From assembly GCA_036245525.1 (NCBI GenBank), contig BTPG01000005.1, positions 211,357,416 to 211,421,415 on the forward strand: a stretch of DNA of 64,000 bases, in the 5' to 3' direction. The notes under the pieces were generated by a model that worked only from the letters and a program-made list of their open reading frames with translations, was not told the origin of the DNA and ran no database searches. Source of the DNA: Semisulcospira habei (Eukaryota; Mollusca; Gastropoda; Semisulcospiridae). Positions within the stretch are counted from its first letter, which is position 1. Every line of letters begins with the position of its first letter. A program made the position numbers and the translations under genes. This document shows, in pieces, positions 55,928-64,000 of the stretch.

Positions 55928-57775
55928 CCATTGACTGCCACTGGGCGCGGATTTCGCGTCTAAACTTGACTGCCACTGGGCGCGGATTTCGAGTCTGAAC
56001 TTGACTGCCACTGGGCGCGGATTTCGCGTCTGAACTTGACTGCCACTGGGCGTCTGAACTTGACTGTCACTAGGCGCGGATTTTCGCGTCTGAACTTGAC
56101 TGCTACTGGGCGTCTGAACTTGACTGTCACTAGGCGCGGATTTCGCGTCTGAACTTGACTGCCACTGGGCGCGGATTTCGCGTCTGAACTTGACTGCCAC
56201 TGGGCGCGGATTTCGCGTCTGAACTTGACTGTCACTAGGCGCGGATTTCGCGTCTAAACTTGACTGCCACTGGGCGCGGATTTCGCGTCTGAACTTGACT
56301 GCCACTGGGCGCGGATTTCGCGTCTGAACTTGACTGCCACTGGGCGCGGATTTCGCGTCTGAACTTGACTGTCACTGGGCGCGGATTTCGCGTCTGAACT
56401 TGACTGCCACTGGGCGCGGATTTCGCGTCTGAACTTGACTGCTACAGAGCGTCTGAACTTGACTGCCACTGGGCGCGGATTTCGCGTCTGAACCTGACTG
56501 CCACTGGGCGCGGATTTCGCGTCTGAACTTGACTGCCACTGGGCGCGGATTTCGCGTCTGAACTTGACTGCCACTAGGCGCGTATTTCGCGTCTGAACTT
56601 GACTGCCACTGGGCGCGGATTTCGCGTCTGAACTTGACTGCCACTGGGCGCGGATTTCGCGTCTGAACTTGACTGCCACTGGGCGCGGATTTCGCGTCTG
56701 AACTTGACTGCCACTAGGCGCGGATTTCGCGTCTGAACTTGACTGCCACTGGGCGCGGATTTCGCGTCTGAACTTGACTGCCACTGGGCGCGGATTTCGC
56801 GTCTGAACTTGACTGCCACTGGGCGCGGATTTCGCGTCTGAACTTGACTGCCACTGGGCGCGGATTTCGCGTCTGAACTTGACTGCCTCTGGGATCGGAT
56901 TTCGCGTCTGAACTTGACTGCCACTACGCGCGGATTTCGCGTCTGAACTTGACTGCCACTGGGCGCGGATTTCGCGTCTGAACTTGACTGCCACTGGGCG
57001 CGGATTTCGCGTCTGAACTTGACTGCCACTAGGCGCGGATTTCGCGTCTGAACTTGACTGCCACTGGGCGCGGATTTCGCGTCTGAACTTGACTGCCACT
57101 GGGCGCGGATTTCGCGTCTGAACTTGACTGCCACTAGGCGCGGATTTCGCGTCTGAATTTGACTGCCACTAGGCGCGGATTTCGCGTCTGAACTTGACTG
57201 CCACTGGGCGCGGATTTCGCGTCTGAACTTGACTGCCACTGGGCGCGGATTTCGCGTCTGAACTTGACTGCCACTGGGCGCGGATTTCGCGTCTGAACTT
57301 GACTGCCACTGGGCGCGGATTTCGCGTCTGAACTTGCTGCCTCTGGGATCGGATTTCGCGTCTGAACTTGACTGCCACTACGCGCGGATTTCGCGTCTGA
57401 ACTTGACTGCCACTGGGCGCGGACTTGACTGCTGCGCGGATTTCGCGTCTGAACTTGACTGCCATCTGCGGATCGCGGATTTCGCGTCTGAACTTGACTG
57501 CCACTACGCGCGGATTTCGCGTCTGAACTTGACTGCCACTGGGCGCGGATTTCGCGTCTGAACTTGACTGCCACTGGGCGCGGATTTCGCGTCTGAACTG
57601 TGACTGCCACTACGCGCGGATTTCGCGTCTGAATTTGACTGCCACTACGCGCGGATTTCGCGTCTGAACGTGATTTCCACTGGGCGCGGATTTCGCGTCT
57701 GAACTTGACTGCCACTGCGCGCGGATTTCGCGTCTGAACTTGACTGCCAGTGGGCGCGGATTTCGCGTCTGAATC
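55928..57775. repeat. 35-bp tandem array, about 50 copies
   Basis: Unit CTTGACTGCCACTGGGCGCG then GATTTCGCGTCTGAA, with a few shortened copies (near 56050, 56105, 56450, 57430). The reverse complement of the unit matches the single right-terminal block at 44908-44946. Long open frames with a QVQTRNPRP-like motif are artefacts of the repeat. Confidence 0.95.
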
Positions 57776-57856
57776 CAATGCGCGCTGACCGACATTCGCG
57801 TGAAGAACACACATGAAATGGGACCAGACTACGTGGGCACACAGAACACTTGACTA

Positions 57857-57942
57857 ACAAGGGACAAAAACCGTCATGAGCTCCCGCGACTGCGGTAAGT
57901 TAGTGCGACTGCGGGGGCTCATGAGGATTTATGTCTCTTGCA
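57857..57942. mobile_element. Family A hairpin with one 19-bp loop unit
   Basis: CATGAGCTCCCGCGACTGCG then GTAAGTTAGTGCGACTGCGG then GGGCTCATGAGGATTTATGT. GCGACTGCGG occurs twice around TAAGTTAGT: the two-copy stage of the 44.2-kb array. Confidence 0.92.
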
Positions 57943-57981
57943 GATGGGTAGCGTTCGCGTGCCCCGGCAGTTAAGGGGTTA

Positions 57982-58212
57982 CAACTTAGATCTCTCAAGG
58001 AGGATTAAGTTACGGTGAAGGCGCAAACATTAAAAGTTCACGAGATAGGTCGACGAAAGAAACAGAAAAGCGTGTTTGAATTGGACATCCTTGAAATGTT
58101 GAGACGGTTTAAACAGGTTAGCATGCATACAGGAAAACAGAGAAGGGAAAGAATTCGGATGAAGTAGACGGCTGTTGGCCATGTGCACCCTTAGACTGGC
58201 CTCCCCCTTTTC
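57982..58212. other. No gene recognised
   Basis: Unique-looking sequence leading into a CA repeat. Confidence 0.4.
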
Positions 58213-58235
58213 CCCACAACACACGCACGCACACA

Positions 58236-58298
<63 letters not shown>

Positions 58299-58336
58299 AC
58301 ACACACACACACGCAAAACACACGCAAAACACACGC

Positions 58337-58374
<38 letters not shown>

Positions 58375-58404
58375 CAAACGCACGCACGAACGCACGCGCG
58401 TGCG

Positions 58405-58457
<53 letters not shown>
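58213..58457. repeat. (CA)n compound microsatellite
   Basis: CA repeats with AAAACACACG, CGCGCG and other interruptions. Confidence 0.96.
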
Positions 58458-58462
<5 letters not shown>

Positions 58463-58707
58463 GAGTACGAAAAGTTAGTTCGAAAGAACATGGCTCCATG
58501 CGGACGCCGTATGCCAAACTTGACGTATATTCAATTTCACCTTGTCTGACAATGTGCTAGACTTTACTTAAACACCACCCCACAAAGAAGTTAGTCGTCG
58601 AATTGAACTGTTGCACAGTTTTGACACAGGCCTACAGCGGTAAGGTTTAGTTGAATGCAGCCAGAGACCCATCAGCCATGACAGTTCAAGGATGCTGCCA
58701 AACTAAA

Positions 58708-58780
58708 AAGTTCAAGGGTAGTGGCAGGTTAGCTTGGCGCCTTGCAAGGCGCCAAGCTAACCTGGCACTACCCTTGAACC
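58708..58780. mobile_element. Family B hairpin, perfect
   Basis: GTTCAAGGGTAGTGGCAGGT then TAGCTTGGCGCC faces GGCGCCAAGCTAACCTGGCA then CTACCCTTGAAC around TTGCAA. A partial extra left arm precedes it (58675-58707). Confidence 0.9.
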
Positions 58781-59007
58781 TTTTTTTTTTATTCATCGCA
58801 TGCTAACACTATATCGCCTCTTGACAGCGCCCTTATGGGGATTTGGGAGCTGGAGCATTACAACCAAGCCACAGAGAACGTGGGCACGGTGCGCACTGAA
58901 CCCACAGCGGAACACAGAGGCAGACACAATGCTCTGTGTTCATTGCATCAGTATTTCCCTTCATGGTTCAAAGCACACACACACACGAACGCACACACAC
59001 ACACACG

Positions 59008-59008
<1 letters not shown>

Positions 59009-59062
<54 letters not shown>

Positions 59063-59084
59063 GCTGCTGTTGCTACTACTACTA

Positions 59085-59115
<31 letters not shown>
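59009..59115. repeat. (ACT)n/(GCT)n microsatellite
   Basis: Trinucleotide repeat with two GCT blocks. Confidence 0.96.
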
Positions 59116-59116
<1 letters not shown>

Positions 59117-59442
59117 ACAACTACAAGCAATAATAATGTAAATAAAACTCAGAACTAGAAGACACCGGCTAAACAGACTCCCGGCCCTTCCAGCAAATGT
59201 AAATGATCGACTACAAGAGCACAGGCATGGTCCCGATGACTAATCTGGCATCTGTAACGCCTGGGTAATCTGTCGCCTGTAACGCCTGTGTTGTAGAGGC
59301 ACGCAATAATCATCCCATGCCTTTGGCAAAGATCGCTGTACCTTCTAGTGTCTGCTTTGACAATATAATTGTTAACGTACGAGATTATTAATTATTTGCT
59401 GTGATTTCCTTCCAAGTGTGAAACTGATAGCTTGGCCCATCT
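59116..59442. other. No gene recognised
   Basis: GTAACGCCTGGGTAATCTGTCG and GTAACGCCTGTG at 59257-59290 form a small repeat. Otherwise unique-looking. Confidence 0.4.
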
Positions 59443-60467
59443 GTATATGGCGCCTACCACCAATGTGTATATGGCGCCTACCACCAATGCGTATATTTAT
59501 GGCGCCTGCCAACAATGTGTATATGGCGCCTGCCACCAATGTGTATATTTATGGTGCCTGCCACTAATACTGTATATGGCGCCTACCACCAATGCTGTAT
59601 ATTACGCCTGCCACCAATGCTGTATATGGCGCCTACTACCAATGCTGTATATGGCGCCTACTACCAATGCTGAATATGGCGCCTACTACCAATGCTGTAT
59701 ATGGCGTCTACTACCAATGCTGTATATGGCGCCTACTCCCAGTGCTGTATATGGCGCCTACTACCAATGCTGTATATGGCTACTACCAATGCTGTATATG
59801 GCGCCTACTACCAATGCTGTAAATGGCGCCTACTACCAATGCTGTATATGGCGCCTACTACCAATGCTGTATATGGTGCCTACTACCAATGCTGTATATG
59901 GCGCCTACTACCAATGCTGTATATGGCGCCTACTACCAATGCTGTATATGGGGTCTACTACCAATGCTGTATATGGCGCCTACTGCCAATGCTGTATATG
60001 GCGCCTACTACCAATGCTGTATATGGCGCCTTCCACCAATGCTGTATATGGCGCCTACCGCCAATGCTGTATATGGCGTCTACTACCAATGCTGTATATG
60101 GCGTGTACCGCCAATGCTGTATATGGCGCCTACTACCAATGCTGTATATGGCGCCTACCACCAATGCTGTATATGGCGCCTACTACCAATGCTGTATATG
60201 GCGCCTACTACCAATGCTGTATATGGCGCCTACTACCAATGCTGTATATGGCGCCTTCTACCAATGCTGTATATGGCGCCTACTACCAATGCTGTATATG
60301 GCGCCTACCACCAATGCTGTATATGGCGCCTACTACCAATGCTGTATATGGCGCCTACTACCAATGCTGTATATGGCGCCTACTACCAATGCTGTATATG
60401 GCGCCTACTATCAATGCTGTATATGGCGCCTACTACCAATGCTGTATATGGCGCCTACCACCAATGC
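59443..60467. repeat. 25-bp tandem array, about 41 copies
   Basis: Unit GTATATGGCGCCTACTACCA then ATGCT; left-end units are more diverged and lack the last CT. All three forward frames are open because the unit lacks stops. It ends exactly at the TTAAC of a family B element. Confidence 0.95.
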
Positions 60468-60560
60468 TTAACTCATTCAGCCCCGTCACACCACAGCAAG
60501 ACATGGATCGAGCATGGTAGTTTGAGGGCGGTGCCAGAATAGCTTGGCGCCAAGCGATCA
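60468..60560 (+). mobile_element. Family B element, left half
   Basis: TTAACTCATTCAGCCCCGTC, then GGATCGAGCATGGTAGTTTG, GGTGCCAGAATAGCTTGGCG; the right arm is lost. Confidence 0.8.
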
Positions 60561-60584
60561 TAATTTCCTCAATAGCGGAGCTGA

Positions 60585-60677
60585 CCCTTCGCACCACGTG
60601 AATGCTCTGTGTTTGTCCTGTTCTGAGTGAATGTGTTTGTTTCACGTAAGCGTACTAGTTGAGTTGAGTTTGCGGTT
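60585..60677 (+). repeat. Dispersed repeat, copy of 1158-1250
   Basis: CGCACCACGTGAATGCTCTG, then TGTTTCACGTAAGCGTACTA; colinear with the 1.2-kb copy. Confidence 0.6.
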
Positions 60678-61004
60678 CTTTGGTCCGATTTACAAACTTG
60701 TGTAAAGGCTTCCTCACACGGAGACACGAAACGGAACTTTTTGTCGAAATGAGCGCATTTCAGTCATTTCTCCAACATTTCACCGTTTCACGAAATGCAA
60801 AACGGCACATTTCGAGCAATAGAACCTGTCTCTATTCCCGCAAGTGACATTTCACTGAAACATTTCTACCCGCTGCCCAATCAGTGTCCTTTGCTCAGTC
60901 ACATGTTAATCTGACGTCATTCAAACCAAAACACTCAAGATGGCGGGTAAAGCGATGGCGTGGAGTCAGGTCTATTATGGCTAAAAAACGCGTGATGTGA
61001 CGCA
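60678..61004. other. Flank and 3' UTR of the LINE at 61005
   Basis: 60700-60800 contains AAATGAGCGCATTTCAGTCATT and ACATTTCACTGAAACATTTC-like repeats. The first bases after the stop codon should be the LINE 3' UTR, but no tail or target duplication was identified. Confidence 0.4.
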
Positions 61005-64000
61005 CTATTCTGTCTTCTTATTCTTCTTCTTGTCGTTCGCAGTGGGCTTTACGGTCAGACCAGCACCGGTGATGAATGACGTCGTTTTCTCCAGGTCTTC
61101 TCGACTGCCGTAGAGTTTGATCTGCAGTGGAGTTGGCGATGGCCACACTACTTTTCTTTCATCGTCCAGTAGGGGGCATCTCTGGAGAATATGTTCCGCT
61201 GTTTGGTCTTCCTGACCACAGGCGCAGGTTGGTGATGGCGCCAGCTTCAGCTTTCTGTTCATGTGAGCGTTCAGTCTGTTGTGGCCGGTACGCAGTCTGA
61301 TCAGGACGACTTGCTGCTCTCTGGTCATTGTGTGGTAGTCGTCTCTGTTTGACCTTGGCCTCATGAATGCCTTGATGATTGTCAGCAAAAGCTCACTATA
61401 GATGACGCTGTTTTCTTGTTGATCTTTTGTGGCTCCTTCTTTCGCCAGCTCGTATGCCCTTTCATTTTCTGGTACCCCACAGTGAGCTGGTATCCACTGG
61501 ATGACAACTCTTCTGGTTTGTCTGACCTTCTGCAAGGCTCTGGTCAGCTGGGCGAGCTTGTCGTTCTCGAGGGCCTGAAGGACTGAAAGGGCATCGGAGA
61601 AAAAGACAACTTGGTAGCATGGGTCTGCGGAATTCTGAACCATGGAGGCGGCCTGCATACGTGCTTCGGTTTCTGCTTTGTAGTTTGTGCAGTGTTTGCC
61701 AGTGGCTACACTGGATGTGGCTGTATGTCCCCCAGGAAACTGGATCAGGATGCCAGCACCTCCATTGGAAACGGCATTTGTTGCTGATCCATCAGTGTAG
61801 ATGTGGATCCATACCTCCTTTGGGTATTGTTTGTCGATCAGGGCTAGGGTGAGTGCCCGTCGAACGGTGTCATCCTGACTGTCTCCTGAGCCAACATGTG
61901 GGACACTGGTGCGGATCTGGATGTCTGGTTTTTCCATTGCCCAAGGGTTTTCCTCTTCTTCTGTGATCAGAGGTAGAGTGCTCTGTGGAAGGACTTCCCT
62001 GTGCTGTCGAGAAAGTCGAATGCTCTCATGGACAAAGCTGCTTCTTTTAAGCCGGTTCTTGGTGAGGTTGCTCAGTCTGTGTTTCATGGGGTGGTCGGGC
62101 AAGCACTTGAGCTTCTCAGCCTGTACCATGGTTTTGGCTTCTCTCCTCTGACTGAGAGGTTGGATTGTGGTCAGCTGCTCCATTTCCTTGATTGGAGTGG
62201 ATTTCATTGCACCAGTGATGATTCGAAGAGCCTGGTTTTGCACTCGGTCGAGGGTCTGCAGGTTCGATTTGGCTGAGGTTAACCACGCTGTGTACTCGAG
62301 GTGGGGCCTGACTGTTCCCTGGTATACTGTCTTCAGTATCTTCTCGTTCGCTCCCCAGGTGGTGCCTGCCAGTTTCCTGAGTATGGCCAGCTTGCGTCGG
62401 GCCTTCGCCTCTGCCTGTGCAATGTGTGGTTTCCAGGTCTGTCGTCTGTCAAAGGTGACACCAAGGTAAGTAGCTTCTTCATCCTCTCTCAGAGGGGTTC
62501 CACCAAGCTTGATGGTTCCGGCTTTCTGCTTTGGGGACAATGTAAAGAGGGTGGTGGAGGATTTCTCCTTGTTGACAGAAATGCACCAGTCATCTGCCCA
62601 TGCGTTCAGCTTGTCTGCCGCTAGCTGCATTCTGTAGGTGGCAGTACTTGCATGCTCCTCCTTGCACCAGATCACAAGGTCGTCTGCATATAGGGCAGCT
62701 TTGATTCCCTTGGGCATCTCAGACACCAGATCGTCGATGAAGAGAAGGAAGAGGGTAGGGGAGAGGACTCCGCCTTGCAGGACGCCATGACGAAGGAGGA
62801 ATTAATTGCTTTTGGTCTGGTCGTTGCTGACTCTTGCCCTGCGGTTGCAGAGGTAGGAGCGTATCCATTGGAACATGTTACTGGACACGCCTTTTCTCAG
62901 CAGTTTGACAAGCAGCCCATCTTTCCAGGCCTTGTCAAAAGCCTTCTGAAGATCAATCCAAGTTACGAAGACCAGCTTCTGCTCCTGGAATGCATCTTCA
63001 ACTTCCTGCGCCAAGTATGTGACCTGGTCTTCGGTGCTGCGGAACTGTCGGAAGCCAGCTTGTTCAGGGGCGAGGAGGTTCCTGGATTCTAGGTAACACC
63101 TGAGGCGCTCGTTCACAATTCTCTCCAAGGTCTTCACAACACAGCTGGTGAGGCTGATTGGGCGATAGCTGGTGGCCTTCTTTGGATCCTTCCCTCTCTT
63201 TGGAATGGGGATCATGATCGCTTCTCGCAAGAGTTGTGGTAGCGATCCTTCTTGCCAGCTGCGGTTGAGGACATCAAGTAGCTTGTTTTCTGCTGCACTA
63301 CCAAGGTGGGTTAGCATCCCGTTGGTGATGCCATCTGGACCAGGAGACTTCTTCGCCTTCAACTTTTTGAGAGCTGTATGAAGCTCTTTGTGTGTAAGTG
63401 GTTGATTCATGGCGTCCGCTGTTGCTTGTTTGGCAGGTCTCTCTCTTTGCTCTCTTCTTGCTTCTCTCTGCTTTTCGGGGCTAACATGGAGATTTCTCTC
63501 AGCTGCATAGTTTTCGGCAAATTGGTTTGCAGCATGCTTTCCTGTTAGTATCTTCTCATTTTCTTCCAAGGTGATGTTTCCTTTGCTCGTGTTCTCATCG
63601 TTCAACTTCTTGGTCAGTTTCCAGAGCTTTCTGCCGTCTTTCTCAAGGTTCAGGGAGCTTGTTTTCTCTTGCCAGCTCCTGCGTCTTGCCTGTAGCTTCT
63701 TCTTGAGAAATTTGGCTTTGGCTTCCTGGAGGCGGATGTTGTTTGCCTGTGATGGATTGACTTCTGCTTCCCTTCTGGCATCTGCTAGATCGTCGTCCAG
63801 TTCCTGCAGTTCATCGCTCCAGTAGGGCTTATAGTCTTTTCTAGAGCCTCTGGGTATGGACTCACGCGCTGCTCTGAGGATGCTCATGTTGAAGTCCTTC
63901 ACCACCATGTTGATGTCTCGACCTTCGACTCGAATGTCTTTGGCGAGTTTGCTGGTGCGGTGTCTAAAGAGGAACCAGTTCGCTCTTTTGTAGTTCCACC
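61005..64000 (-). pseudogene. LINE ORF2: reverse transcriptase plus RNase H, one nonsense codon, 5' end off window
   Basis: One minus-strand frame runs from the window edge to a stop at 61005-61007, about 1,000 codons, interrupted only by TAA at 62802-62804. In order it shows LREAIMIPIPKRGKD and YRPISLTSCVVKTLER, the first catalytic Asp in WIDLQKAFDKAW, QGGVLSPTLFLLFIDD (just after the stop), and the catalytic ALYADDLVIWC. RNase H follows with IYTDGSA, YKAETEA, FFSDALSVL and WIPAHCGVPENERAYELA, then a Cys/His tail CACGQEDQTAEHILQRC. RT plus RNase H is typical of I/R1/Nimb-type LINEs. In the last RNase H motif the usual Asp (NERAD) reads Tyr. The endonuclease must lie beyond position 64000. 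Probably a recently dead copy. Confidence 0.9.

Larger units (their letters stand above)
55924..57981 (-). mobile_element. Composite A-type element with expanded terminus
   Basis: The right boundary on the plus strand is GCCCCGGCAGTTAAGGGGTTA and the left is TTAACCATTGACTGCC. Read on the minus strand it has the same order as 44168-44946: terminus, A hairpin, then CGCGAATGTCGGTCAG and TCAGACGCGAAATCCGCG. Here the last block is repeated ~50 times before the TTAA end, while the hairpin loop holds only one extra 19-bp unit. Confidence 0.88.

Noticed and set aside
56254..57814. Arg/Ser-rich repeated open frames on the minus strand
   Set aside because: Product of the 35-bp array in overlapping frames; the source is a transposon terminus.
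59432..60542. Open frames of 240-360 codons (MLYMAPTTNAVYG-type repeat)
   Set aside because: All three forward frames are open because the 25-bp unit lacks stops; no frame is favoured.

Overview
This is eukaryotic, almost certainly invertebrate-animal, DNA: there are no bacterial-style operons, long CA, AT, AAT and ACT microsatellites, tRNA-headed SINEs with intact target-site duplications, several LINE clades and a splice-acceptor-like site. The SINE tails, the LINE with RNase H and the tyrosine-recombinase type together suggest a mollusc, perhaps a marine gastropod; that is inference, not identification. I see no intact single-copy host gene. Nearly every long open frame lies in a tandem repeat whose unit length keeps frames open.

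The window is dominated by short, nearly perfect palindromic (foldback) elements, named here as families A to I. Family A (about 30 copies, core 66 bp, arm starting GCAAGAGGCATAGATCCTCA) and family B (about 17 copies, arm containing AGTGCCAGATTAGCTTGGCG) are the commonest. Several families end in TTAACCC or TTAACTC and are bounded by TTAA, as expected of non-autonomous piggyBac-type elements (inference from TTAA and CCC ends only). Fourteen tandem arrays (units 19 to about 155 bp, 2 to about 85 copies) lie in or next to these palindromes. In at least six cases the array unit is itself a piece of the element: an arm, the loop, or a terminus.

Layout: 0-7 kb microsatellites, A/B/F/G/H hairpins and a SINE-like element; 7-11.6 kb two arrays (82-bp and 39-bp units), the second split by a SINE-like insertion with a 12-bp duplication; 11.7-17.4 kb hairpins, two RTE-like LINE fragments, a DNA transposon with ~110-bp inverted ends, and ~155-bp repeats; 17.4-19.8 kb a decayed minus-strand Crypton-like tyrosine recombinase gene; 21.5-22.5 kb an RTE-like reverse-transcriptase fragment with target-site duplication; 25.8-31 kb a 5.1-kb, 62-bp array grown from an A arm; 31-36.8 kb MITEs, a SINE nested in a B hairpin, and a broken CR1/Jockey-like LINE; 37-48.4 kb a dense run of A, C, E, F and I elements with eight arrays; 49-60.5 kb microsatellites, hairpins, and 35-bp and 25-bp arrays; 61-64 kb the RT and RNase H part of a LINE running off the window end.

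The most interesting pattern is that palindromic mobile elements seem to act as nurseries for minisatellites. Two copies of one composite element (44.17-44.95 kb and 55.92-57.98 kb, opposite orientation) have expanded different parts: one its 19-bp hairpin-loop unit, the other its 35-bp terminal unit. Each still carries the other's unit in low copy.
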